Source: an uncultured Eubacteriales bacterium (GTDB lineage Bacteria; Bacillota; Clostridia; Peptostreptococcales; Anaerovoracaceae). Taken from it: 64,000 nt of DNA. Position numbers and translations under genes: made by a program. Where the stretch lies: NCBI GenBank assembly GCA_902779185.1, contig CACZAM010000010.1, forward strand, positions 62,001-126,000, written 5' to 3'. Below are positions 8,597 to 16,082 of the stretch, piece by piece (position 1 is the first letter of the stretch; each line of letters begins with the position of its first letter). The notes below the pieces were generated by a model. The model was given only the letters and a program-made list of their open reading frames with translations, was not told the origin of the DNA and ran no database searches.

Positions 8597-9141
8597 GCAA
8601 CAACAATAAGGGGACGGTTTTACCCGTCCCTCGAAACATCATATATTCTGTTGTGTGTCCGCTGTACATATCTTCAATACAGCTTCGAATTTGTTTTTCT
8701 AATTGTTCTCCAGGCTGCCCCGCGATCACATCTGCTGATAATGATTTGGTGTCCCGTTATTCGTCACCTTCGGGTTGCCTGTAAGTCGGCCTGCCTTGCA
8801 GTGTCTCTATAGCGGAACAGCCCCTTTCTCAAATGCTCCCATTGGTCTGTCCTCCTATATTCTGCGCGCTGCGCGCTTTTCCTTTGCCGGATCACCATTC
8901 GATATATTTCTTTTTTACTCCGTCCGGCTTTTCTTTTTTCTTCTTGTTGTCTTTATTGTACTGATATAAAAACAAAATGCAATACCTTTTGAACAAACTT
9001 AATGTATTAAAAGAATACAAAAAAACTCTTGATTTTTTGTGCAGGTTAACAATAATCGCCCGTGAAGCGCCCCAAAACGACCAAAAACACCATGATCTGT
9101 GATATCATAAACGCATCATACTTACAGCGAGGCATAAAGTA
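8597..9141. other. Gene-poor gap with a REP-like palindrome
   Basis: Over 500 bases without a supportable gene. It holds a 7-bp palindrome GGGACGG-TTTTAC-CCGTCCC (8611-8630) resembling the GGGGACGG-type repeats linked to REP-associated transposases, a GCGCGCTGCGCGC run near 8865-8877, and a T-rich pyrimidine tract at 8905-8945. On the minus strand an AGGAGG followed by ATG (near 8840) opens only an 11-codon frame. The minus-strand frames look like decayed coding sequence but I cannot match them to any family. A possible promoter for the next gene is near 9028-9055, weakly supported. Confidence 0.45.
8611..8630. repeat. REP-like palindrome
   Basis: GGGACGG and CCGTCCC pair perfectly around a TTTTAC loop. 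Only one copy is seen in this window, so repetitiveness is untested. Confidence 0.4.
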
Positions 9142-9624
9142 ATGAGTTATTTACAGCATCCGTTCGGACCTCTGTACAATGAGAACAGCCGGGTGTTGAT
9201 CCTCGGATCATTCCCGTCCGTGAAATCCAGAGAACAGAATTTTTTCTACGGACACCCGCAGAACAGGTTCTGGAAGGTAATTGCCGCGGTGTTCGGCAGT
9301 CCTGTACCTGTGAGCATAGAAGAGAAAAAACAGCTCATTCTTTCCAATGGGCTGGCCTTGTGGGATTCAATTGCGAGCTGTGAGATAACAGGCTCATCAG
9401 ACGCAAGCATACGGAATGCGCGCCCAAATGATATAGGGCTGCTACTTAATAGATGCAAAATAGAGCGGATATACTGCAATGGTCGAAAATCCCATGAATT
9501 ATATTGCAGATATATAGAACCCCAAACCGGGCATGCAGCAATATGCCTGCCGTCAACCAGTCCTGCAAATGCACAGTGGACACTTGACAAACTGATTGAA
9601 GCCTGGTCTGTGACAGCATCATGA
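9142..9624 (+). CDS. DNA-deoxyinosine glycosylase (uracil-DNA glycosylase superfamily, HDG type)
   Basis: 160 residues, normal length for this family. It removes deaminated bases (hypoxanthine, in characterised members) from DNA to start base excision repair. Family marks are the N-terminal PFGPLYNENSRVLILGSFPSVKSR, the FFYGHPQNRFWKVI segment, LALWDSI, and the C-terminal LPSTSPANA loop. The ATG follows GAGG at about 9130. It is followed by a small frame of 49 codons and then larE, with no obvious functional link. Confidence 0.9.
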   Translation: MSYLQHPFGPLYNENSRVLILGSFPSVKSREQNFFYGHPQNRFWKVIAAVFGSPVPVSIEEKKQLILSNGLALWDSIASCEITGSSDASIRNARPNDIGLLLNRCKIERIYCNGRKSHELYCRYIEPQTGHAAICLPSTSPANAQWTLDKLIEAWSVTAS

Positions 9625-9645
9625 CAGCTTCACACAACTGCCTGT

Positions 9646-9795
9646 ATGATGCTTAACGCTCTTGCCGAATGGAGCGATTCAGTTCTGAAACAATTTGAGG
9701 CGATGATAAGTCAGGCGTCCGGCAGTGATGTGTTCGGCATCATGCTGCTGCTTGAGGACAGCTTCGACCATATCATGAATAAAGGGGAAAAATGA
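9646..9795 (+). CDS. Possible small protein of 49 residues, unrecognised
   Basis: An ATGATG at 9646 opens a frame to the TGA at 9793-9795, whose bases overlap the larE ATG (ATGA), the arrangement typical of translational coupling. The product is amphipathic with hydrophobic runs (GIMLLLEDSF) and no Cys. There is no good ribosome site, and the frame is the same as that of the preceding glycosylase, separated from it only by that gene's TGA plus seven codons. It could be a real small gene, a decayed 3' extension, or chance. I do not recognise it. Confidence 0.3.
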   Translation: MMLNALAEWSDSVLKQFEAMISQASGSDVFGIMLLLEDSFDHIMNKGEK

Positions 9796-10544
9796 GACTT
9801 GAGGAATTCTTTGAAAGAAATAAGAAGATTGCGGTCGCCTTTTCGGGAGGGGTCGATTCGACCTATCTGATTTATGCCGCCGTTAAGGCAGACGTGGATG
9901 TCAAAGCATACTGTGTGAGATCCGCTTTTCAGCCCGGCTTTGAGTTCGAAGAGGCAAAGAGGCTTGCAGGGCAGATAGGCTGTGAGCTTTGTGTGATAGA
10001 TGTTGATGTGCTTTCAGACGATACGGTCACAGCCAATCCGAAGGACCGCTGTTATTACTGCAAAAGGCACATAATGGGGGCGATAACAGCAGCCGCTGAG
10101 GCTGACGGCTATGACACAGTCTGTGACGGGACCAATGCCTCGGATGATGCTGACGACAGGCCGGGATTCAGGGCTCTTGAAGAATATGGCATAAGGTCGC
10201 CGCTGAGAGAGTGCTGCCTTACAAAGTCAGATATCAGGATGGAGTCAGAAAGGGCGGGACTGCAGACATGGAACAAGCCTGCTTATGCGTGCCTTGCTAC
10301 GCGTATCCTGACAGGTGAAATGATAACAAAGGAAAAACTCTGCATAACGGAGAAAGCAGAAAACATCCTGTATAATATGGGATTCAGGGATCTCAGGGTA
10401 AGAATGAGAGGAAACAACGCTCTTGTGCAGATAGAGAAGAGCCAGCACTCTGAAGCGCTTGCACGCGAAGAAGAAATAAGGAAAGCGCTTTCAGAACTGT
10501 ATGATGAGGTAAGAATAGACGAAAGTCCGCGCATATCAGGCTGA
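9792..10544 (+). CDS. larE: LarE, ATP-dependent sacrificial sulfur transferase for the nickel-pincer cofactor
   Basis: 250 residues. LarE adenylates and sulfurises the carboxylates of the pyridinium precursor of the nickel-pincer nucleotide used by lactate racemase and related enzymes. Seen are the PP-loop AFSGGVDSTYL (residues 16-26), RCYYCK (Cys87, Cys90) and KPAYACLATRI with Cys167 at the place of the sulfur-donating cysteine. Extra cysteines (CxxC plus Cys167) resemble the LarE variant that carries an iron-sulfur cluster rather than sacrificing its own sulfur; this is inference. Neither larA nor larB is nearby; a LarC C-terminal domain is encoded 0.7 kb downstream. Confidence 0.88.
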   Translation: MRLEEFFERNKKIAVAFSGGVDSTYLIYAAVKADVDVKAYCVRSAFQPGFEFEEAKRLAGQIGCELCVIDVDVLSDDTVTANPKDRCYYCKRHIMGAITAAAEADGYDTVCDGTNASDDADDRPGFRALEEYGIRSPLRECCLTKSDIRMESERAGLQTWNKPAYACLATRILTGEMITKEKLCITEKAENILYNMGFRDLRVRMRGNNALVQIEKSQHSEALAREEEIRKALSELYDEVRIDESPRISG

Positions 10545-10645
10545 TTTCGGTCATGATCATCATTGACCGGAGCCGCCCGAAAATTATATTATTAAACAGG
10601 TATGGGCTTTCGTCTTTTTGTATGTAAAATCGGAGGAATATCCTG

Positions 10646-11266
10646 ATGGACTGCTTGATCATAGGCGTTGCCGGCGGTACCGGTTCCGGCAAATCGACAT
10701 TTACTAACCGCATCAAAGATGAATTCGGTGACAGAGTCACAGTCATCTATTATGACAACTATTACAGAGCTCACGATGATGTTCCGTTCGAGGAGCGCAA
10801 GCTCATAAATTACGACCATCCGGATGCTTTCGAAACGGATCTTTTCATTGAACATCTGAGAAAGCTCAGAAACGGTGAGCCTGTCGAATGCCCTGTATAT
10901 GACTACACAATACACAACAGGAGCAAGGAGACTGTAACCATCAAGCCGTCTCCGGTCATCATCGTTGAGGGCATCATGGTGCTTCAGAACGAAGAGCTCA
11001 GAGACCTTCTGGATATAAAAATCTATGTTGAAGCGGACGCTGATGAAAGGATACTGCGCCGCGTTATCCGTGACGTAAAGTACCGCGGCAGGGACGTGGA
11101 AGGAATTGCACAGCAGTATCTGACTACTGTAAAGCCGATGCATTACATTTATGTAGAACCAACAAAGTATCTGGCTGACATCGTGCTGAACAGCGGCATG
11201 AATGATGTCGTATTCGATGTCATAAAGGTAAAGATACTGTCGCACCTGGCAAGGCAGGTATATTAA
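10646..11266 (+). CDS. udk: Uridine kinase
   Basis: 206 residues, the usual size. It phosphorylates uridine and cytidine with ATP or GTP in pyrimidine salvage. Seen are the P-loop GVAGGTGSGKSTF (residues 7-19), YYDNYYRAHDDVPFEERKLINYDHPDAF, PVYDYTIHNR and IIVEGIMVL, all typical of the family. The ATG at 10646 follows CGGAGGA. It is inserted between larE and the LarC-like gene and ends 3 bases before the latter, so these genes are probably co-transcribed although the pathways differ. The purine nucleoside phosphorylase further on fits a salvage theme. Confidence 0.93.
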   Translation: MDCLIIGVAGGTGSGKSTFTNRIKDEFGDRVTVIYYDNYYRAHDDVPFEERKLINYDHPDAFETDLFIEHLRKLRNGEPVECPVYDYTIHNRSKETVTIKPSPVIIVEGIMVLQNEELRDLLDIKIYVEADADERILRRVIRDVKYRGRDVEGIAQQYLTTVKPMHYIYVEPTKYLADIVLNSGMNDVVFDVIKVKILSHLARQVY

Positions 11267-11269
11267 AGA

Positions 11270-11707
11270 ATGAAAGACAGAATCTGCGAATTCAAATGCA
11301 ATATAGATGACATGACTGCGGAGGAGCTTGCTTTCGCTGCTGAAAGACTGATGGAAGAGGGCGCAAAGGATGTGACACTTTCCCCGGTGCAGATGAAAAA
11401 AGGCAGACCTGCCACGCTTATGACAGTCATGTGTGCTGATGAAGAGGCAGAAAAGGAGCGCTTTGCGCGCCTTATATTCAAATACACTACGACGATCGGT
11501 GTCCGTGAACTGATATCTGAACGATATATACTTGACCGAAGGGAAGAGATCCGCGATACCGCTTATGGCACGGTCAGATGCAAGCGAGTCAGCGGGTATG
11601 GAGTAGAAAGATTCAAAATAGAATATGAGGACCTCTCACGTATAGCGCGAGCAAAAGACATCAGCATTGCGGAAGCGCGCGAGCTGGTTCTCGAATCGAT
11701 GAAGTAG
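11270..11707 (+). CDS. Stand-alone LarC C-terminal domain (nickel insertion protein fragment or LarC2)
   Basis: 145 residues matching only the last third of LarC, the CTP-dependent nickel chelatase that inserts nickel into the pincer cofactor. Diagnostic pieces are CNIDDMTAEELAFAAERLM, VTLSPVQMKKGRPATLMTV, FKYTTTIGVRE and AYGTVRCKRV. Full LarC is around 400 residues. In Lactobacillus plantarum LarC is split into larC1 and larC2 joined by programmed frameshifting, but here the upstream frame is an intact uridine kinase and no LarC1 is present. The ATG is 3 bases after udk. It may be a separately encoded domain acting with LarC1 elsewhere, or a relic. Confidence 0.85.
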   Translation: MKDRICEFKCNIDDMTAEELAFAAERLMEEGAKDVTLSPVQMKKGRPATLMTVMCADEEAEKERFARLIFKYTTTIGVRELISERYILDRREEIRDTAYGTVRCKRVSGYGVERFKIEYEDLSRIARAKDISIAEARELVLESMK

Positions 11708-11723
11708 AAGGAGGGAGCGGCAA

Positions 11724-12560
11724 ATGAAGAAAGGAGACGTATCCAGACCGCTTGGTGAGCGTGTCAGAGAGGCGGCAGTTTATCTTTACGGCAAAGGTGT
11801 ACTCAAACCCGAGATCGGGATCATCCTTGGGTCGGGACTTAATGATTTTGCCGACAGAATCAAAAATCCGCTGATCATATCGTATAATGATGTGCCTAAC
11901 ATGGAGGCCGGACTGGTATCCGATCACAGAGGTCAGGTCGTTTACGGCACTTACAGAGGAAAGCGCGTGATCATAATGGCAGGCAGGTTCCATTATTATG
12001 AGAACCGGGACATGGATAAGACGGCTTTTCCGGCAAGGGTAATGGTTTCTCTTGGCGTAAAGCGCTTCATTATCACAAATGCCGCCGGCTGCGTAAACAC
12101 TGAATGGAACGCCGGCGAGCTGATGCTTATAAGCGATCATATAAACCTTTCCGGCAATAATCCGCTCATAGGAAGGAATCTGGATGAGTTCGGACCAAGG
12201 TTCCCCGACATGACATACACTTATACCAGAGAACTGAGGGAAAGACTTAAATCCGCCGCGGCTGAAAAGGGAGTAGAACTGCGCGAGGGTGTATACGCGA
12301 TGTTCACAGGACCAAGCTTTGAGACTCCGGCCGAAATAAGGTTTGCCCGCGCGATAGGTGCTGACGCGGTCGGCATGTCTACCGTCCCTGAAGCGATCAT
12401 TGCCAGTCACGCCGGACGTGAGGTCATTGGCATATCATTCCTGTCTAATATGGCAGCGGGTGTACTCGACAAACCATTGACCGGCGCTGAAGTAAATGAA
12501 GCAGCGCTGCGTATCAAAGACACTTTCGCCGAAATCGTAGATCTGGCGATCGATATATAA
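11724..12560 (+). CDS. Purine nucleoside phosphorylase (trimeric, PNP/MTAP class)
   Basis: 278 residues. It cleaves inosine and guanosine with phosphate to free base and ribose-1-phosphate. Seen are IGIILGSGLNDFAD (phosphate-binding Ser loop), GRFHYYEN (the family's phosphate/sugar His), FIITNAAGCVNTEWNAGELMLISDHINL, and GPSFETPAEIRFARAIGADAVGMSTVPE, covering the purine-binding Glu and the Met-Ser-Thr signature. The ATG at 11724 follows AAGGAGGGAG. It lies 16 bases after the LarC-like gene and likely belongs to the same transcript. Confidence 0.94.
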   Translation: MKKGDVSRPLGERVREAAVYLYGKGVLKPEIGIILGSGLNDFADRIKNPLIISYNDVPNMEAGLVSDHRGQVVYGTYRGKRVIIMAGRFHYYENRDMDKTAFPARVMVSLGVKRFIITNAAGCVNTEWNAGELMLISDHINLSGNNPLIGRNLDEFGPRFPDMTYTYTRELRERLKSAAAEKGVELREGVYAMFTGPSFETPAEIRFARAIGADAVGMSTVPEAIIASHAGREVIGISFLSNMAAGVLDKPLTGAEVNEAALRIKDTFAEIVDLAIDI

Positions 12561-12599
12561 AAGCACTAAATTTAACGTTAAAGGAGATAATAACCCCAA

Positions 12600-13175
12600 A
12601 TGGAAGCTAAACTTACAAGAGAGCAGGCGAACGAACTCCTGCACAAGTATGTTAAAGGAGAAAACTACATCACACACAGCTATGCTGTTGAAGCTATAAT
12701 GAGAGGCCTTGCTGAGAAGCTGGCTCCTGAAGATGTCGAATACTGGGGCATCTGCGGACTGCTGCACGATCTTGATGAAGAGACCGCTCCGTGGAGAGAC
12801 GACTTCGGAACTCACGGTCCGACTTCAGCTAAGATCCTCAGAGACGAAGGCTTCGGTGATCCTGTAATGGAGAATGCCATAATGTCACATAACCCGGCAT
12901 GCGGCAAAAACCCTGAAACCCAGCTTGAATACGCGCTTATAGCAGCGGATCCGATGTCGGGATTCCTGAAAGCGATCGCACAGATCTATCCGGATAAAAA
13001 GATCGCAAGCGTAAAGCATAAATCCGTAAACAAAAGATTCAAGGAGACACGTTTCGCCGCGGGAGCTAACAGACAGTTTATGAGCCTCATAGAAAAGGCA
13101 GGCATGGACTGGGACGAATTCGTGGATGTATCTCTTGAGGCAATGAGGGGAATTGCCGATGAGATCGGACTGTAA
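12600..13175 (+). CDS. HD domain protein, predicted metal-dependent hydrolase
   Basis: 191 residues. Metal ligands of an HD fold are visible: His26 (ITHSYAVE), His56-Asp57 (GLLHDLDEE) and His97 (IMSHNPA), with His72 nearby. Proteins of this short type are annotated as HDIG/HD hydrolases and probably cleave a phosphate ester or nucleotide. The substrate is unknown. The ATG at 12600 follows AAAGGAGA. The purine nucleoside phosphorylase upstream makes a nucleotide substrate attractive, but this is only context. Confidence 0.8.
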   Translation: MEAKLTREQANELLHKYVKGENYITHSYAVEAIMRGLAEKLAPEDVEYWGICGLLHDLDEETAPWRDDFGTHGPTSAKILRDEGFGDPVMENAIMSHNPACGKNPETQLEYALIAADPMSGFLKAIAQIYPDKKIASVKHKSVNKRFKETRFAAGANRQFMSLIEKAGMDWDEFVDVSLEAMRGIADEIGL

Positions 13176-13207
13176 ATATCATAAAGAAGACAGGAAAAAG
13201 AAAAGCA

Positions 13208-13465
13208 ATGGTAAAAAAACTGACTTATTACCCACAGGGCGTATGCTCGGTCATGATCGAGATAGAGCTTGAGGGAGATGTGATCAGGGATGTCGTCTTT
13301 ACAGGCGGATGCAACGGAAACCTGAACGCGATATCCAAACTGATAAAAGGCATGAAGGCTGAAGATGTAATAGAAAAGCTCGAAGGCAACAGATGCGGCG
13401 CAAGCGAGACCTCATGCGCAGATCAGATGTGCAAAGGCCTCAGACAGGCGCTGGCAGAGGCATAG
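13208..13465 (+). CDS. TSCPD domain protein (TIGR03905 type)
   Basis: 85 residues. The TSCPD domain was named from a cysteine-containing C-terminal part of some ribonucleotide reductases and occurs as small stand-alone proteins of unknown function in clostridia. Here five cysteines are arranged as Cys13, Cys35 (TGGCNGN), Cys63, Cys70 and Cys75 (RCGASETSCADQMC), a likely metal or Fe-S site. It follows the HD gene by 32 bases and precedes the serine acetyltransferase by 26 bases, so a link to sulfur metabolism is possible but unproved. Confidence 0.88.
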   Translation: MVKKLTYYPQGVCSVMIEIELEGDVIRDVVFTGGCNGNLNAISKLIKGMKAEDVIEKLEGNRCGASETSCADQMCKGLRQALAEA

Positions 13466-13491
13466 TATCACTAACGGAGGATGAGACTGCT

Positions 13492-14394
13492 ATGACAATG
13501 GAGAACAGAGGCGCGAAAGCTGCTCACCTTGAAGATCTGGCAACGCGAATGACTGAAATCGATACCAGACCTATAGATGGTCACCTGCTTGGTATGCAGG
13601 AGAAGGTTGCGGAGGCACTCGATCATCTTAAGAGGGCCATGTTTCCATATCATTTCGGCAAGTCGCGGGCAAGATTTGCCGAGACCGAAAAAAGGACATA
13701 TGAGCTTATGAGAGCTTATGATGCTCTTCAGCAGACACTCGAACTTGTTATAAAGGATCCGGACGAGGCGACCGAAAAAGTGGAAGCTCTGATCAACTCC
13801 CTTCCTGACATCCTTGAGGTTCTTAAGACTGACGTACAGGCGGGATATGACGGAGACCCTGCGGCGAAGAGCCTCGATGAAGTCGTAATGACATATCCGG
13901 CTTTTATTGCCATATTCACTTACAGGATAGCCCACAAACTCTATGAGCTGGGAGTTCCGATGATCCCGAGAGTCATGACAGAACAGGCTCATGAGGTCAC
14001 CGGAATAGACATACATCCCGGAGCAACGATCGGAAGATACTTCTTTATTGACCATGGCACCGGCGTTGTCATCGGAGAAACCACTACGATAGGTGAGCAT
14101 GTAAAACTGTATCAGCATGTCACTCTCGGCGCAAAGAGCTTTCCGGTCGGTCCGGACGGCGCTCCTGTCAAGGGAATCAAACGCCATCCTGATCTGGGCG
14201 ACAGGGTGGTCGTCTACGCGGGGGCTACGATACTTGGAGGCGATACCAAAATAGGAGATGACTGCGTAGTCGGCGGTAACGTATGGCTCACACACTCTCT
14301 CGATCCCGGGGTATCAATAGTGACAAAACCAAGCGGACAGGCTATGTCGACAGATGTTCTGGATCCTGAAGACTCGATAGAATGGTTCATCTGA
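13492..14394 (+). CDS. cysE: Serine O-acetyltransferase
   Basis: 300 residues from the ATG at 13492, which follows GGAGG (13476-13480). It acetylates serine with acetyl-CoA, the committed step to cysteine. The N-terminal ~125 residues are the long helical domain seen in the clostridial EpsC-like class. Then come YPAFIAIFTYRIAHKLYELG, and from about residue 172 the hexapeptide-repeat left-handed helix with DIHPGATIG, the catalytic His188 in DHGTGVVIGET, and YQHVTLGA. The C-terminal tail after the helix differs from E. coli CysE, so cysteine feedback is uncertain. A strong terminator follows. Confidence 0.92.
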   Translation: MTMENRGAKAAHLEDLATRMTEIDTRPIDGHLLGMQEKVAEALDHLKRAMFPYHFGKSRARFAETEKRTYELMRAYDALQQTLELVIKDPDEATEKVEALINSLPDILEVLKTDVQAGYDGDPAAKSLDEVVMTYPAFIAIFTYRIAHKLYELGVPMIPRVMTEQAHEVTGIDIHPGATIGRYFFIDHGTGVVIGETTTIGEHVKLYQHVTLGAKSFPVGPDGAPVKGIKRHPDLGDRVVVYAGATILGGDTKIGDDCVVGGNVWLTHSLDPGVSIVTKPSGQAMSTDVLDPEDSIEWFI

Positions 14395-14408
14395 AACTAT
14401 GTAAAATG

Positions 14409-14442
14409 AGCGCTGCAGTATTGATACGGCAGCGCTTTTTTA
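14409..14442 (+). terminator. Terminator after cysE
   Basis: An 8-bp stem AGCGCTGC/GCAGCGCT (14409-14416, 14429-14436) with a 12-base loop and TTTTTT. Its downstream half overlaps the promoter of the next transcription unit. Confidence 0.88.
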
Positions 14443-14449
14443 GTATAAT
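14421..14449 (+). promoter_or_regulatory. Promoter for tRNA-Sec/selA/selB, overlapping the cysE terminator
   Basis: TTGATA (14421-14426), a 17-base spacer, and a perfect TATAAT (14444-14449). The -35 lies in the terminator loop and the -10 just after the T-run. Initiation near 14456 would give about a 40-base leader before the tRNA. Confidence 0.75.
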
Positions 14450-14497
14450 CCTCTGAGTGCGGTCAGCGCTGGTACTGTGCTGGTTTCACCGCGACCT

Positions 14498-14595
14498 GGG
14501 GGTAGATAGGTGCTGGTGTGCCTCGCGGTCTTCAAAACCGTTTGCAGGGGGTTGGTAGCCTCCCGGGTGGGTTCGATTCCCACGTACTCCCGCCA
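14498..14595 (+). tRNA. selC: tRNA-Sec (anticodon UCA)
   Basis: 98 bases including an encoded CCA. The acceptor strands GGGGGTAG and GTACTCCC form the long bacterial tRNA-Sec stem (one G-G mismatch at the eighth pair by my alignment). A six-pair D-stem, an anticodon arm GCGGT-CTTCAAA-ACCGT with anticodon TCA, a long variable arm (AGGGGG...CCTCCC), and a T-arm GTGGG-TTCGATT-CCCAC follow. It is read just before selA. Confidence 0.93.
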
Positions 14596-14619
14596 AATAG
14601 ATTACGGAGGTCGGATGCC

Positions 14620-16080
14620 ATGACAAAGAAAGAATTACTGAGAGGACTCCCTAAGATCGATGAAGTGATGAAGCAGGAGTCTCTTGTTGTATTGTCAGAA
14701 GAGAAAGGTGACCTTCTGGTAACGGACGCTGTACGGGCGGTCATTGCGGCTCTGAGAGCTTCTATTCTTGATCTCGAAGACGGACAGGCGGAGAAATTCG
14801 ACGCATCCGTTCTTGAGACGGAAGCGGTTGCAAAAGCTGCGGAAGCAAGGATCTTCCAGGATGAGGAACTCAATCTCTACCCGCTTATAAATGCTACCGG
14901 GACAATACTCCATACAAACCTCGGAAGAGCGCCTCTCTGCAGGGACGCTGTTGAGAATGTAGCGAGAGTATCAAAAGGGTATTCCGACCTTGAATATAAT
15001 GTGCCGAAGGGCAAGCGCGGTTCGAGGCATGATCTGGTAGGCGATCTTATCGCTGAACTTACCGGAGCTGAGGATGCGATGGTCGTAAACAACAACGCGG
15101 CCGCCACAATGATAGTGCTTGCGACTCTCGGAAAAGGAAAAGAGATCGTTGTCTCAAGAGGAGAGCTCGTAGAGATCGGCGGAGCGTTCAGGATACCTGA
15201 CATCATGATGCAGTCAGGCGCGTTCCTTCAGGAGGTAGGTACAAGCAACAAGACAAAGGCATCCGACTATGAGAACGCCATAATGACACGCGCTATGCTC
15301 GAAAAGGGAGACCGGAGTGACGATGACCCGCGCCGCGGCAGACGCTTTGAGACCGGCGCTCTCATGAAGGTGCACAAGTCAAATTACGACATAGTCGGAT
15401 TCACTGAGGAAGCTTCCCTGGAAGAACTTGTGGAAATAGGTAAAAAACATGATCTTCCTGTCATATTTGACATGGGCAACGGACTGATGCTCGACATGTC
15501 GGAATTCGGGCTCAGGGAACCGAATATCCCCGCATCGCTGGCCACGGGCATCGACGTAATGCTTTTCAGCGGCGACAAACTTCTCGGCGGTCCTCAGGCA
15601 GGCATCATAGTCGGAAAGAAGAAATACATAAAAGCAATGAAGAAGCATCCGCTTGCGAGAGCCATGAGGGTAGATAAGATGACCTTTGCGGCACTCGAAG
15701 CGACGCTCATGAAATACAGAGACCGAAAGACGGCGCTCAGAGACATTCCTGTGCTCCGCATGATATCGGCATCGAACGGGGAAATGCGCAAAAAGGCGGA
15801 AAAGCTTGCTGACGCGATCAAGAGGGTGGATCCGTCCATCTCGGTAGAGCTCGTGCCTGTTGAAGACCAGATCGGAGGCGGTTCCGCGCCTATGGTAAGG
15901 CTTCCGGGCTGGGCTGTATCCGTCAGGGACGGTATGAAGTCAGCGGACAGAACGGAGAGAAAGCTACGCAAGGCAGACATCCCGGTGATTGCCAGAATAA
16001 ACGAAGACAGGCTGCTGCTGTGTGTACGCACCATAGCGGATGATGAAATAGAGACAACCGCGGAAGCTCTCAGAAAATAA
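14620..16080 (+). CDS. selA: L-seryl-tRNA(Sec) selenium transferase
   Basis: 486 residues from the ATG at 14620, preceded by ACGGAGG. SelA is a PLP enzyme that turns Ser-tRNA(Sec) into Sec-tRNA(Sec) with selenophosphate. Seen are LYPLINATGTILHTNLGRAPL, YSDLEYNVPKGKRGSRHD, VNNNAAATMI, and the PLP lysine in LFSGDKLLGGPQAG (Lys320), all family hallmarks. The N-terminal 80 residues form the domain that binds tRNA-Sec. It starts 24 bases after tRNA-Sec and 2 bases before selB, giving a compact selC-selA-selB unit. A stretch RRGRRFETG (near residue 260) is a little longer than usual. Confidence 0.96.
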   Translation: MTKKELLRGLPKIDEVMKQESLVVLSEEKGDLLVTDAVRAVIAALRASILDLEDGQAEKFDASVLETEAVAKAAEARIFQDEELNLYPLINATGTILHTNLGRAPLCRDAVENVARVSKGYSDLEYNVPKGKRGSRHDLVGDLIAELTGAEDAMVVNNNAAATMIVLATLGKGKEIVVSRGELVEIGGAFRIPDIMMQSGAFLQEVGTSNKTKASDYENAIMTRAMLEKGDRSDDDPRRGRRFETGALMKVHKSNYDIVGFTEEASLEELVEIGKKHDLPVIFDMGNGLMLDMSEFGLREPNIPASLATGIDVMLFSGDKLLGGPQAGIIVGKKKYIKAMKKHPLARAMRVDKMTFAALEATLMKYRDRKTALRDIPVLRMISASNGEMRKKAEKLADAIKRVDPSISVELVPVEDQIGGGSAPMVRLPGWAVSVRDGMKSADRTERKLRKADIPVIARINEDRLLLCVRTIADDEIETTAEALRK

Positions 16081-16082
16081 GA

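Noticed and set aside
8775..8969. 64-codon plus-strand frame in the 8.6-9.1 kb gap
   Set aside because: No ribosome site, composition dominated by a pyrimidine tract, no family resemblance.
10548..10569. Terminator after larE
   Set aside because: A 6-bp hairpin (CGGTCA/TGACCG) is present but no T-run follows, so transcription probably continues into udk.
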